Below, piece by piece: positions 23,952 through 37,292 of a stretch of 64,000 bases of DNA (the stretch's first letter is position 1; every line of letters begins with the position of its first letter). Below the pieces are notes generated by a model. The model was not told where the DNA came from and ran no database searches. It worked only from the letters and a program-made list of their open reading frames with translations. Both the position numbers and the translations under genes were made by a program. Source of the DNA: Cyanoderma ruficeps (Eukaryota; Chordata; Aves; Passeriformes; Timaliidae); assembly GCA_008694505.1 (NCBI GenBank), contig VZDJ01004378.1:7273400-7337399 (forward strand), written 5' to 3'.

Positions 23952-26900
23952 GTAAGAAATCCATGTTTCCTAAAGCACCCAAAACAGTTTGAAAATTGCT
24001 CCAAGATATCTTTGTCATTTTTTAACTCAGAGTTTGCTTTGATTTACTTATTTTCAATTATGTTTATTTGTCCGAGAAATGTTCAGAGAGGTAAACCTAC
24101 CTACCATGACCACCTACCATGACCTAAGACCCAGCAGGAGCTGGATCCATGAAGAGCTTTCCTTCTCCTTCAGTTTTATTGTCTTCTTACCCTCTAAACT
24201 TTTCTTCAAGCAAACAGGTGCTGTTGGGGGGGTGTATTGTGCAGTCCTTGTAATCGCCCTTTATACATCCAAAGAGTAGGAGAGGTCCTACGTACTATCA
24301 GTGAGTTACAGGAATCTGCCAGAAGAAACTTTGGCTTCAGTTACCCTCCTTTAATATGAGTCCCCACACCTAGTAAAAGGATGAGTATGCCTACAGCCTA
24401 AAGCCTCCCCTCCCTGGCAGCCTAGGAAGCTGAAGTCAAGATGAGATGGATAGCCAGGAAAATTTTTAAGTAGCTGAAGGAAGAGGGAGCAAGTAGAGAG
24501 CCAAAACTGATGGGACTTTGCTTTCCACAGAGCCAAAAGAAACTCATTTTGTGTGTGACAACACAAATAGGGCACTTCCTTACTCACTCATCTACACCAC
24601 TGCCAAGACTAAACAACTTGAAATTGAGTCAGGGCTAAAGTGGAAAAGGCATTTGGGCTCCTGAAAATGAAAAGCAGGCATTCAAGAATGAATAAGAGCT
24701 TTCGTCAGAGGAAGAATGTGGAGCGCAGAGCAGCTTTGATTGGCCATGCATTGTTAAGGGAGTCATGGAAAAGAGCAGCTGGCTGAAGATTTCCCTGGTG
24801 AATGGCAAACTCTGCACCTAGATCCAGAGGGGAGAATTGAAGGAATTGAAGAATTGAGCCTGGGGAAAGCCTGCTCATATGCAAAGGACGAGTGGCTTCT
24901 TTTTAAATGATTATAAATGTTGCAATTTCTAAGTGCTTCTCAATCCCATTATTTAATATCCATTTTATCAGTTCTATAGGCTGCGTGGGGAGCTCATGAT
25001 GCTCCTCTTAGTCACTTTGACTGATCAGACTGTATCAACTCAGCTTTTGTACAGAAAAAAGTTGTGTGTATCCAAGCTTAATTCTCAGTATTTTGTGTGT
25101 TCAAGTCCTATAAAAACAGATGATTCTGGGGAGACATGACAGTAGCCTGGTGCAATTTTAAGAAATTTCCAAGACACCCTCTGTGTTTATCTTTGTTTGG
25201 CTGTAGAGCCAGATGAAAGGAACAGATATCTTGTATGTTAGAAGGCTGACGTGAATTAATAGACTGCTGTATCTCACAAAAAAGGAAGGAAGGAAAAAAT
25301 GAACGAATGAACTTTGACTTTTCTTAAGTATACAGGGCAGCTGGGCTCTGACTGATGTTTACAAAAGTAGATGTGTTTGAAGCAGCACCACATGGAGAAC
25401 CATGAACAGTTTAAGGGTTAAGCAGGGCGAGTCCTAAGAACCTACAAAATTGGAAAAAAATATCTCTAAAATGCATTTGTCACCTTTTTCTGAAAAGAAA
25501 TTCTCATAAGCTAAACAAGGGATAACTTCTGTACAAGGTGCATGAGAAAATTAAGAATTTAATCATAAGGAATATGAACAGAAGTAGCAGTTTTGATGCA
25601 CGACAGTGAACAGTTTCACTGCATTCAAACATTAATTATAGTAATCTATTGGGTAATGAGAGGAACTTTTCTTGTTCTCACACTGTTCTTGCTTACAGAT
25701 GAAGGAGCAGGTTTCAGATCACTAGAATTCCTACAGTGCTGGCCCTTGCTTCTGTTTATGAGTTGAAACAATAAAACCCTTAGGCAGAGTCCTGACCAGA
25801 ATCCTGAGTCCTGCTGTTCAATACTGAAACAGGCATCCTTAAAGTGTGTTAATTAATCCATGAATAAAAGGATTGTTTATACAGCCTTTTTCCAATCAAA
25901 ATAAATCAAGCTTCCAAGTGACAGAAATTTGTTGAAAAATAGGGACTTTGTTCTTCTTCCTTCCTCTAACATAACATGCTCTATAAGATGAATAGCATAA
26001 AAAAAGGGGAAAAGACCATTCTTTTTCTTCAGGTGGTGCACTGTGATATTCTTTTGCAGTTCTTTGCTGTATGCACTTTGATAAGTTAAATCTCCAATGT
26101 ACACAAAGAGTAGCCAAAGAAGATGCTATTATTTGCAGAATAGCAGCACCAACATATTACACTTTCAGCTAATTATAATAAGGTGCATATTTTCTTTGAG
26201 CAATAGGAACGGATATCACACTTTAAATTATTCTGTGTTGGCTTTTGGAGGACAAACACTTGTTGTTGACAACTATTTGATCTGTCTCATAATACTGTTA
26301 TGATGACAAAATAAAACTATACTTTTTTCTCAATTTCTGTGATCTTTCACCTAGATAAGAACCAACACCTGGCATCTTTTCAAATTTTCTTTTTTTCTAT
26401 ACATCAGTAGCAAAAGTTAAAAAGGTAACATGAAAAGAAAGATGAAAAAGAAATGCTGTTCAAATTGAAGGACTGCAGTTTCAAGTTTCAAAACATCTCC
26501 GCCTCATCTTCTTTCTCAGTCATCACAAATGAAATAGTACAAAAAAGTACACAAACATCAGTACGATGCTGTGTGTGTACTGCTATCCAAAAATCACAGT
26601 TACAAAATTATACCTGACATATCAAAAACTGACAGTCACATCCTCAAGATTTTCTTCTGTTCATTCCCATGGACCTTCTTTATTAATAAATCTGACACAT
26701 AAAAAGCATCTGTATGACTAAAGTGTCAGTTACTGGAAAGACCGTTTTGATCTACTTCTTAACTTTTAGAAGAAATATTCTCTTTTTTATGGAGACAGAA
26801 TCTGTTCACTGACTACCAGCTTTCAAATGACCACCTCTTGAAGTTTAATTTTAAGTTTTAAATAAATATTGTATGCATGCAGAATAATTATGATGCTCTA

Positions 26901-28230
26901 GAGAGACTGTGTATAATGACATTGATTCTTTTTTATCTAAAAATGCCAAACCCTTGAGGCAGCAAAGTCTGTATTTGCCACGGATATATGGAGGTTCATT
27001 CTACATGTTAAATTATAATAGCTTCTTCATGTTTCTGTCACTAAGTGAGTAGTGAAACTTCCATTGTAAACTTCCATTTCCAATTGCTTAAAACTTCCTG
27101 ATAAAAATTGTCTTTGACCAAACATTTGATATAGACAATTTTACCTGCGGAATAACTTCTACTACAATAAAAGATAAGTTTTAAATTCTGATATAGTAAT
27201 ACGTACCTACTGAAAAGAAAGCATGTTGGGTTTGGATGAATGTTAACAGCCATTACTGAAATAAGCACTGTCTTTCACTGATAAACATTGTGGACATGTT
27301 ATTAATAAAAATATACAGTTACTTCAATATTAAGAAAAACTGAAATTACTTATTAAGATGTTAAAATTGGCGTTTGTGCATGCAAATCAGCTTCTTATTT
27401 TATTTCTGTTATATTTAGCATATCTAAATAAATGTTCTGATTTCATAATTAATCAACCCCCCTGAATTACTGCAAAGCCAGAGACAAAACTCAATAATGT
27501 GCATAAAGATAAAACTAAGCTCATTTTTTATTCTGTTGTTTGGTTCACTGCTTAGGTTAGCAGTCTTTCTTCAGAAAAAGTGATTTCTTTTATGAATACA
27601 TATTTGATCATTCATAATATTTACAGATCCTTTAAAAAACACCAATGTCTTGAACTCCTGCATCTGTTTTAAAACCGTCAATAATGATGGTCTTACTATA
27701 TTATTATTAATTTTTGTTCTCAATATTAAAAATAACAAAGCCATAGTTAACAATAATGTTACTATTAATCACTAAAAATTCTTAATAACAAAAAAGTTTC
27801 AGTGAATATAGGATTAATGGAGTCCTTCATATCATAACCCAGAATAAACCTTTTGGGAACAATCATCATGCAAGCATTGAGAATCAGGGGGAGGAGGCTC
27901 TGAAGACTACAGTAAGTACCCATAAAAATTTCCTTTGCAACCTTAGCTTTCATTAAATTCCTTGAAAGATACCTTCCTTTCATTTAATTGCAGCTAGAAA
28001 TTATTCATCTAATACTTTACTAGATACTGATATGAAACTCCTACAGAATTTTTGTTGGGTGAGAGATGGGCACATTAGGAAAGCAAGTCATTACACCTAT
28101 CTAAATATCTATTTTATGGTAGAGGAGTATGTCTGTTGACATTTAAGCCTAGCAGACTAGATGCCTAACTTTTAGGTGGTTATTCTTAAAAGACAGAATC
28201 CCATCTTAGCATTTTGGAGTGAATAATGAC
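23952..28230. other. Unique AT-rich sequence
   Basis: No gene or transposon recognised. Small repetitions occur: 'ctaccatgacc' twice at about 24101-24124 and a GAATTGAAG-type tandem at 24833-24857. Frames such as 24351-24587 on the minus strand are unrecognised. Confidence 0.5.
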
Positions 28231-28261
28231 ATAATAATAATAATAATAACAACAATAATAT
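28231..28261 (+). repeat. (ATA)n microsatellite
   Basis: Six or more ATA/TAA triplets are followed by AAC AAC AAT AAT variants. A short microsatellite with an imperfect end. Confidence 0.9.
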
Positions 28262-29159
28262 CCTAACATTTCAGTGTCTGTTTCTATGCATATAATTCCA
28301 CTGTGCTTAGACAAAGTTGAAGTCTAGCAGAAAACACACCAAAACAGGCTAAAATGTGTAGACTAAAATTGCTACTCTTCTCCCATTATATTTCATGTAT
28401 GGTTGGCTCAAATTGTTTGGTTTCAGGACAGACAAGAATCAAGTGCCTCTTACCTCCGAAGGCTCACAAAAATTGTCTCCATAAGGATATACCCTTATAA
28501 GACAAGGGTCTTCCCCCTGAAATCAGGCTCCTTTCCCATGGTCTTATCATTCAATCCTCAGCCAAGGTCCAGAAGGACTCACTGCTCTCCTAGAAATTCT
28601 TCTTAGGTCAGAATTAACAGGACTATGCCAAAAGCATCACATCTATTAGTCATGCAACTTTTGTTGCATTGAGAGTGGGATTCATCTCATTTATTGTGAA
28701 AGTTCTCCATTTGAGCAACTGAAGTGCTTGTATGCTCATGGAGAGAAATACATAGTCTAGAGAGTAATTAATTTGACTTATATTTCATAACTGTCTTGAG
28801 AGAAGATTAGTCATACTCTAAAATGGGTATTTCTTTACACTGATTACTGAGGGAATATAAACTATATAAACTATTCTTGATTATGCAGATATCTGTGGCA
28901 AGGACCTCTAAAGTTAGAGTACTGAACTCTATTTAAAAAATATATAATAAACCAGAAAAATAAACCCAAACCGACAACCCTGTACCTCCAACAACCAGAA
29001 ATAATCCCCACTAATTTTCTTTGTTTATTCATAAATCCATTTCTGTCTTTACCTTTCAAAGTTTTGTTAGCAATATCTCTTTTATTTATTGCTAAGTTAA
29101 TTTAATGTTTCATGCAGTATGTTTTTTCATAACATGTTTTAAATGTTTCTCTGTTCTAG

Positions 29160-29195
29160 ACACAATCTTCAAGAGAACAGTGGTTGGACATGCAG
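29160..29195 (+). other. Possible 36-nt microexon
   Basis: A good polypyrimidine tract and acceptor, TTTCTCTGTTCTAG, end at 29159. They are followed by 36 bases, then GTAGAC. In one frame the 36 bases read TQSSREQWLDMQ without a stop, and their length is a multiple of three, as in many neuronal microexons. The donor is weak (GTAGAC instead of GTAAGT). In 64 kb of AT-rich sequence such a pairing can arise by chance, and the peptide was not recognised. Confidence 0.15.
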
Positions 29196-30380
29196 GTAGA
29201 CAAAACGTAACTATCTCCTGCAGTCATCCTCATGTGATCTTTCATCTTCCTTCCCTCTGAAACAAAATTTTTCATGGGTTTCCAGTTTAAGGTGTTCACA
29301 TAAGCAATTGAAAGTATTGTGACCCAGTTATCATCATTTCAAAGCAAAATTGCCCATCAATTTTATGAAAAATTGTTCCAGAATTTTTTAATTATTTGGC
29401 CCAGTGTAGATTAAGATGAACATCCTTGTTTGCAATTTTGTTTTAAGATTCACTTCAATATCAATTCACTTAGTATTCATTGCAATTTTACTGAGTATAA
29501 TTGTTTTGCTATTCATGTGGCTGTTGGAAGGATTTTTATAGGCCTTCCATTGTAATCAGAGATATATTAGTAGACATTTAAAACGTGTTACCGTTTTTAA
29601 TAAAACTTGAAGATGAGATCTACTAAAAAGGAGAAGGCCTAATAGTGAAATGTGAACACTTCATTTTAAGTTACATATTAGTCATGACATACCTATAATA
29701 GGAGGTTTTTGAATATCTTTGTTCACCTGAATCCAAGACAGTGACCTGGATTCAGTTAATGATGTCCTGTCTAGTTATGCACCTCTTCAACTGAAGTACA
29801 GTGCCCCCCTGAAAGGCATTTGGTCATCCAGGGATCTCCAAGACATCGATAAGTAGGTCAGATAATACCCTCATAATTCTAGAAAACTCCAGAAAACCAA
29901 TAGACCATATCTCAAGTCCAAGAGGGGGAACTTTTTCCCTTGGGACTTTTATAGCAAGGTTTCCAGGTAAGAGACCATTTGTGGAAAGAATAGACATTAT
30001 ACCCCACAAGAACAGGCTTGGTGATTATGCATCATCTTTTGAATTTTTGGTAGCCTAGAAAGTTCTCAAATAACTGCTGTTAGAAAAAAAATGTTTCACA
30101 TTAATGGAGTCAATAAGGCTATCAGCTACATTGCACTTAATTTTTTAATGTGCTTTTCTGTTTTATAAAGGTAAAATGTTTAAAAGGTACATTGTATTCA
30201 GTCTCTATTTCAGATGCACAAAGGCAAAGGAAAGGGCACTAAAACAGTGCCAGAGCAGTCCCTCTTTCTCTAAGCACACTATTTATGGATGTGTGTACAC
30301 GAGGTAAATGAGTCTCTTCACTCTTCCATATAATATGAAATATTTGCGAAAGAAAGTTGAAGAATAACCTTTCCAAAGGT

Positions 30381-30440
30381 ATCTTATAGGATGGTGGTTA
30401 GGAACTCTCACAGGGATACAGGAAATGTCTTCCAGACTGG
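30381..30440 (+). repeat. Fragment of the tRNA-like old repeat
   Basis: ATAGGATGGTGGTTAGG here matches the reverse complement of 43752-43772 (ATAGTATGGTGGTTAGG) with a single difference over 17 bases. Looser similarity continues for about 40 bases ('cagggatacaggaaatg'). TGGTGGTTAGG has the form of a tRNA A-box region. The short length keeps confidence moderate. Confidence 0.4.
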
Positions 30441-31910
30441 GAATAAGGATGGGAGAGATCCCATGTGTTCCTGGACCCAGTCTGAGGCTAGAAAGGTCAT
30501 CATCTTCTTCCAGTAGTTTTGTGAACTTAATCCCATAACAGAATTTCCAGCCAACATTTTTAAAATGATATAACTTCAAATCAGCCACCCTTACTTTTCT
30601 TAGGAAGAGAGCATTTGCCAAAAAAAATTATTATGTTTTAGCACAAAGATAAAGCAACAGTGTGACAACACTTTCCTCTCTTTGCTTTTCAGTCAAGGAA
30701 CACAAACAGTTTTGTCATAAAGACACTCTTATTGCTACCTAAGCTTAGAAACAATTTATTACTCCTCAAGTTTGCATGCTTTAAACCAGAACTAGGACTA
30801 CACATAGCATTGCAACTCCATGTGACATCTGTATAATTTTTTCCTTTCTTGGCGTTTTGCAAAATATCTCTATGAAGCCATTTAAGGGATTTTTTGCTTG
30901 TGTTTTCCTGAGAGGGAAAGGCAGGGAATTCTGTGTTGGGCTTTATCTTGAGACCCTATCAATCAACCCATTCCAGGATCAGGCTCACTTTCTAAAAATC
31001 TTTCCATTTTAAAGATGCCATACACATTCCTGTCTCACATCCATACTAGTTATAACTAGAAGGAATCTTGCAAAAAAACCCACACAGTATCTTCAAACAG
31101 GCCCAAAATGTTTCAAAACTCCTTGCTGCATTTTATACAGACTTCAATATGTTAAAATAATAGGAGGATTATCTAGCAACCTATGAAAATGTTATATCAT
31201 GTCTCAGTGCAGATTTGTATTGTGATCCAAATCTGTGTTTAATGGTTTATTCTAAAACAAAGTCATTTTAATGACTACATAATTTTACCTACTAGACCAA
31301 AAAGGTGTTTAGGTAGAGAAGAGTTTCACAACTCTTTGGTGTACCTTATGTTACATACAGATTTAAGCAAAAAGAAAAGACAACAAGGAACATATATGTT
31401 ATAAAAGTAAGACTTAGACAACTCTTTATCGTTAATTGTGCTTGCCAGGCAGGAAGTTCAACTATCTCTCAATACAGTGTGAGATGCCTTCAAATGACTT
31501 TCCAAGTAAATGTAGTATGGACTAACTTAGTTATGTTATAATTAAATTATTATCTCATTCATGGGGTGAAGAGGCATCTGAATACAGTACAGCAGTACAG
31601 TTCAGACCCTTAAACAAATTAGCCTCTAAAGACTTACAGTCCAAAGTGAAAACAAAGCTCAATTCAACTGGTCTTTTTTATTTTTTTTCCTAAAAGCTAG
31701 AGATTTTATATGCCTATGGAAAGTAGAGAAATTAAGAAAAAAATCGGTCAATAAACTTTAATTCATAGTAATTAAGCAACTATCTTCTCATTGATTTTAC
31801 TTGCAAATTAAGAAAACCTAAAGAAAAATCCCATTCCTACATATTATTGATTACCAGTTAGAAAAATCATTATATTCTTGCTTTGTGTGCTTCAGCCAAG
31901 GAGTTCTGCC

Positions 31911-31991
31911 TATTATTATTACTATTATTTTTATTATTACTACTATTATTGTTGTTGTTGTTATTGTTCTTGTTATTATTATTATTATTAA
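31911..31991 (+). repeat. (ATT)n/(GTT)n compound microsatellite
   Basis: About 80 bases of ATT triplets are interrupted by ACT and by GTT/CTT triplets, flanked by 'gttctgcc' and 'aatcagcc'. Reading frames through it give poly-Leu on one strand and poly-Asn/Ser/Lys on the other. They are artefacts of the repeat. Confidence 0.95.
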
Positions 31992-33449
31992 TCAGCCTTT
32001 CCCCCCCTTCTGTTTTTAACAAAAGAAGAAGCCTTTCCAGAAGGACAATTAGGTTGTTTTGTGACACAGGACTCCTTGGGGATAGTTTCAGAGCACTACT
32101 GTCAGTAATCCAGTAGGACTGAGTTCCAAACAAACAACACTACTACAAAGGGGTTTCTTTCCTGTGCCATGTAATGCATGTATTCCAGACAAGAAAAGAA
32201 AATTAATAAATGGAAGAAAGACAATAAACAAATGTAATGGTCTCTAATGGAAGTCCTGTCTAAATGTTCTTCCTTTAAAAGTGATAATTTGTAAGTACAA
32301 GTCCTTATCCTAAGGTATGTCGTATTCTAGACTGAAGCAAGAGACTCCAGGTCAGACCTGTGGTGAATGAAAAAGTGCATTTTATTTATTCATATATCTT
32401 AATGGGAAATGTGTATTTGAAGAGACTAAAAATCTCTGAAAGAGCCAATTACTCTCAGCTTTTTAATTCTGGCAATACATTTGGAACATTTTCATTGTTC
32501 TAAGGGTTAAAAACCTCACCGTGACAATGATGAGCCTTATTACTCAGTCAAAGTAAATGGATCACCATATAACCTTTCAGAAATGTTCTTCCTTAAGCTA
32601 TTAAAACATTCCATGCCCTTAGATGACAACAATTTCTCTGCCTTTTGAAATTTCTTTTCTATCCTGCAGAGTTCATAGAGATATGCTTGGTTAAAATCAA
32701 CTTATATAAAACTATGCACTGTAAATTCTGACACTTCTGTTTGAATCTCTTTTCAAACACTTGTCTTTGCTCACCATAATAGATGTCAGTTCTTCTGATG
32801 TAGTTCAAGCATGAGCTTCATATGAAGACTCAGCTATGTCTATTGCATTTCTGAAGCTACTACTCACTGAAGTTTTGTGCTGTTTGACATCAAAGATAGG
32901 CAAGAATCACCTGCTGAGTTCACATGCATGGAGCAAAACATCTTCAAATCACTTGTGCTAGACAAAAGTTTTTCATATTAAGCTTTCACTGTCATGTGGA
33001 CTTAAAGACAAATGTAGTCCTTGTTAAAGTTGCAGCATAGTGTTATTAAACTATGCATCTGGGCCTCTTGATTTATAGAACTTTTAAGCAAAAGCTAATA
33101 ATTTGGCTGATTTATTTTTGACATCAATTGCAAAGCATTCTCTTGAACAAAAAAAATTGTTTTTCATTCAATATGCAGTGATTTAGCTTAAAGGTAAAAA
33201 CAATTCGAAAGTGTGATATTCTCTAGCTTAGACAAAAGCCACAGTGCTCTACTTTTTCAAACTTTAATAGCTGACTTTTTTAATCAAATTGAAAACCAGA
33301 AAGAAGCAACTTTTAAAACATATATTGTATATAAAGAACGTAAATTAAGCAAATTCCTATTCTAAAAAGTTCACAAATCTGTTTTTGTATAAGTTTAATC
33401 AAATAACATGCTGAAAAATAAATAGAATGTAGAAGAAAAAATATTTATG
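31992..33449. other. Unique AT-rich sequence
   Basis: A C-run at 32001-32007, then ordinary single-copy sequence. No feature is supported. Confidence 0.55.
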
Positions 33450-33850
33450 AAGGATCAAGAACTACCGTATAATGGACGTGAGTCTAATGGAGGCTAATCA
33501 GTGTAATAACTGTGCCATAGTTTTTAATCACAATGACTCCAGTGATGACTCTGTACGTAAACCAGACTCAACATGAATATGCATAGGAATTAGATTTTGG
33601 AACAGTTGTGTATGAAAAGTGTTTATAATTAGCCCGCATTTAAATGTCACCAAGTGACTGCATTAAGTGCAAAGCAAAACACAACAGGGCGTGTGGCTGT
33701 TGTGAGATAATTGAATGCCTTGGGTGTGTCAGCTCAGTCAGCAGATGCTGAGATGTAGCTGCCAATTTTAGCAGACTGATGATTTTAGTATTATAGGGCC
33801 TCCAGTGTTTCTTATTCATTTAAGTGCCTTGAAATGAATTTAAAAGAGAA
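33450..33850. promoter_or_regulatory. Candidate conserved non-coding element
   Basis: Repeat-free sequence with mixed, non-AT-biased motifs. These include GAATATGCATAGGAATTAG (octamer-like ATGCAT and TAAT-type cores), 'gtttataattagcccgc', 'aatgtcaccaagtgac' and the inverted arrangement 'gtcagctcagtcagcagatgctgag' at 33729-33753, which contains MAF/AP-1-like TCAGCA and TGCTGA words. CpG-containing motifs such as 'agcccgcatt' and 'agggcgtgtgg' persisting in AT-rich DNA suggest selective constraint. This is inference only. Confidence 0.35.
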
Positions 33851-36047
33851 AATGTTTTTTCCCCCAGTATTGTTTTTCCACTTCTTTAGTATACAGATCC
33901 AAGGGAGCCAATGTGCCTAACACTTTCCAATCTCTGCTGTTGTTCCATAACCTCAAGGTTAAAACCTAGCAGGACAGATAATTAACTCACTCCTGTCTAT
34001 TTAAATTTATGGTAGCTAAATAAAATGCCCTCTTTGGCACTTTCAATAATAATATGTTTCTTATTTTAAATACATCTCAAATTTACTGAGGGCTTAATGT
34101 CTTACAAATAGACAGTGTTGTTAGGCTATACTAGGTGCTTATGTGTACATACAGATAGGTTCAGAACAGGTTTTTTATGTTTTATACATGGGTAAGGAAC
34201 GTTTAAGTCTTTTTAAGGACTCTGGTACTTGTTCCTGTGTCACAGGGCTTAGAGCTGTTCCCAAGTATCACACATTCATACAAGTTTTGCGCTAATAACA
34301 TTGTGCAGTGAGATATCGGCAAATGAACTTTCCTTCTTTTCTGTCTATCCCCTCCTTGAGTCTTGTTTTTCACATAAAATAAATCCATGCATGTTGGCTG
34401 GCAGGGAACCAAGTCTGTCCCAGCAGTAACTGTGTAACACCTGAAGTAATCTTAGAATATTCAAGATTTACCAAATACCAAATGACAAAGCTTTGGAAAA
34501 GACTGTTTCATTATAGGATTGAATACACAAACATGAGAGTCTGCCAGTAAAAGTCTCCTAGACCTTACAGACCATAATATGACCTTAATATACACAAAGA
34601 AGGGTCCAAAGCTGGAATTATAAAATGTCTTGTGAAGAACAATTGTGCTAAGCAACACAGAGTAGGAAATCTGTGGCCGAGGTGGTTGAGACAGGATATG
34701 GGCTGCATATTACGTTGCTTTGCTTAAAACACAATCAATGTCTTGCCTTTGTAGTTGTGGCTCCTTCAGATCTGTCAACATTAATTTAATATCCTACTCT
34801 TAACATGAATTGTGTTCAATATGAGGCATTTCAGGATGTATTTGAGCCTGTGCTCAGATTTAATTAGAAATGAGAAATATAGCAGATGGAGAGAAATCAT
34901 TGTTGCACAATTGGGCCATAATGCAAAGAAATTTCTCTAACAGCTGACAGTTAAGAACTGCTCGATTAGCAACCCACTGCAAAAGAAAAATGATCTACAA
35001 ATAAAATTAAAAAGCAGGATAACAGCTGCTCCGAAGCCTTTACAAAAATCTCTTATGGAAACAGGGAAAATACTAACCATGACACCAAATACCACCATAA
35101 GAAAACTAGATTGCAGTTGTGGTATTACAGTTTAGCATCTGTGAAGCCGCTACAGAAGTGACCCTTATATTTGGCTTTCCTGTCAGAGGAACTCAAAAGA
35201 GATATTCTGTTATCAAAGAAAAAAAATTCAAAGGGAGTCTTCTACTATTAGTTTTGCATGGTATAACTCTGATTTTCCCATATTTTACACAACAGAGACA
35301 CATTTCTGTACACAGGAATAGTACGCTGCCCAGATAAAAATATTTTGCCTTTAATGAGCTTTATACACCCAGTCATCCTAACATCTGAGTCCACAATACA
35401 CAGAAGAAGTAAGCAACACATTAAACTATCCACAAGAGGAAGCACAAAGCGCCAACAGCGGGCGGGTCAGCAATCCCTCATTTGTGAGGTATCAAAGGCT
35501 GTTGATAGATCTAATAAAATTACTCTGAACATCTGACCTTTGTCCATGGCCAGAAGGAATGCAGTTATACAATTGGGGAAGGGAAACCACTGGTGACAAA
35601 ATGCAGTTTCAAATAAACTATGCTTCTACTGGCAATTTTTCTTTATCCACTATCATGTAATACGCAGAGGGATGCACAGTATGTACTTAGAACAGGAAAT
35701 GAAAGTGAAAAAATGGAAGCTAAAACTGACACTAACAACACTTAAATTGCTTAATGGAGATGCTGTGTACATACTCCCCCAGGCAACAGATCCTTGTAAG
35801 TGTTTAGAGCTCCTAATTGTACCGTATGTCTTAATAAACAGCAGGTTACAGAAACTCCAGGTCAAATGTTAGACAACAGAAAGATTTTGCCTATAATTTA
35901 TTCAAAAGTTTGATTGTATCAATGTACATTAGTAAAATCAAACCTCCGAGTTATGAGGCTAATTATACTGCCAAACATCTCTGTGTTCATGTGTGTGTGT
36001 ATTTGGATAGGAATATATGTGTGTTTTTTCATAAATGTGTATATTTT

Positions 36048-36064
36048 ATATATATATATATATA
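36048..36064 (+). repeat. (TA)n microsatellite
   Basis: A short alternating TA tract of about 17 bases following 'gtgtatatttta', itself part of a TG/TA-rich region. Confidence 0.85.
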
Positions 36065-36277
36065 CATTTGTAAAAAATACATGTAACCTTTTTCTTTCTG
36101 GGGGCTAAAGGCATCACCAACAGACAGCGGCAAGCTTTTCTCATGTCTGTGTTGTATTTATTTGATAAGTATCAAAAGAATTTAGCACCCAAATATTTCT
36201 TTTTCAAGGAAATATTTTTAGGAAATTTTATTAGATTATTTTACATCAGACATAGCTTCTCTGCTTAAGTAATTCTC

Positions 36278-36303
36278 TACCTAGCCTCCCTACCTAGCCT
36301 CCC
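36278..36303 (+). repeat. 13-bp tandem duplication
   Basis: TACCTAGCCTCCC occurs twice in direct succession without mismatch, continuing into 'tctctg'. A pyrimidine-rich slippage product. Confidence 0.85.
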
Positions 36304-37262
36304 TCTCTGTTTTACTGGGTTAAATAACAGTCCTATAATCACCCTAAGGATCTCTCCTGCAAAGTGACTGTATCAGAGGATCCAACACAAAAATGAACAA
36401 GCTGTTTAAAATAACCCAAGCTTCCTTTCGTGCAAACATACAGGAAGGAAATTACATGGAGCAATACTAAATAAATACCAGAGCTCCCTTGGGTTTTCAG
36501 GATACTCTTCCACAGATTTGTATATTCCCATGCTGCTCTGCTTGTGCCAGTTGTCTCTGGAAAAGCTGTGTCCATCTTGTCAGTGAAGTACCATTTTGAT
36601 ACCCTACTAGGTTTTTCCGAGAGAGAACCTCTGCTCAAGCTTCAGAGTTCTCTGGGTATAAGAAACCTCATCACTGATATAATCTATGCACACTGAGCAC
36701 TTTAACAACTAGATATTACAGGAACCACTATCATTTCTGATGATGCTGCCTCCACATTAGATCCAAGGATACTGAAATGCCTTTCATTTAACGGAGTATC
36801 TTTGTGGCTATAATGTGAATTTGTGACACCAAGCAATTCACAGCAACATGTTAGGCGGATGGCTGATACACATACAGAAGTGTACAGGTGATGAAGGTAA
36901 CTAGGTTTAAGACTGTTTCCAAACATGCTTTCCATTTCTATTCTACTAGGAAATATGAACAATCTTCATAAACATTTTGTGGATTGGTGTAACCCAGCTT
37001 AGAAAGCCAAAGGACTAAGAGCTGCCTTATAACAAACAGTAATAGAAAAAAAGTAATGATAAGACACAGATTCCATCTCTTCCACAACTTAAAAATAAAC
37101 AGGAAACCCCTCTTTTTTTGGTCCTCCTAAAGTTTCTTGAAGTAAGATTAATATGAAAAATTTATACAATTTATTTATTGGGGGAAAATCGGCTTCTTGA
37201 AATTGTATGTTTTTTTTCATATTACTCTTAAACCAAATGAAATTTAGAGCTATTGTGGACCT

Positions 37263-37292
37263 ATGGCAATTAATTAATTATTTAATTGCCAT
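37263..37292. repeat. Palindrome with 11-bp arms around TAAT cores
   Basis: ATGGCAATTAA and TTAATTGCCAT are exact reverse complements with an 8-base loop ('ttaattat'). The region carries overlapping TAAT/ATTA homeodomain cores in both orientations. It could be a paired-homeodomain site (TAATTNNATTA-type) or an AT-rich chance hairpin. Confidence 0.6.

Larger units (their letters stand above)
28262..31910. other. Unique sequence with two small features
   Basis: Apart from a possible microexon at 29160 and an old-repeat fragment at 30381, both listed separately, nothing recognisable is seen. The 112-codon minus-strand frame at 30283-30621 overlaps the old-repeat fragment, shows no domain and is taken as chance. 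Confidence 0.5.

Noticed and set aside
30283..30621. 112-codon minus-strand frame
   Set aside because: It overlaps the old-repeat fragment and has no recognisable domain. The plus strand explains the local sequence better.
31870..32133. Poly-Leu and poly-Asn reading frames
   Set aside because: Translations of the ATT/GTT microsatellite.
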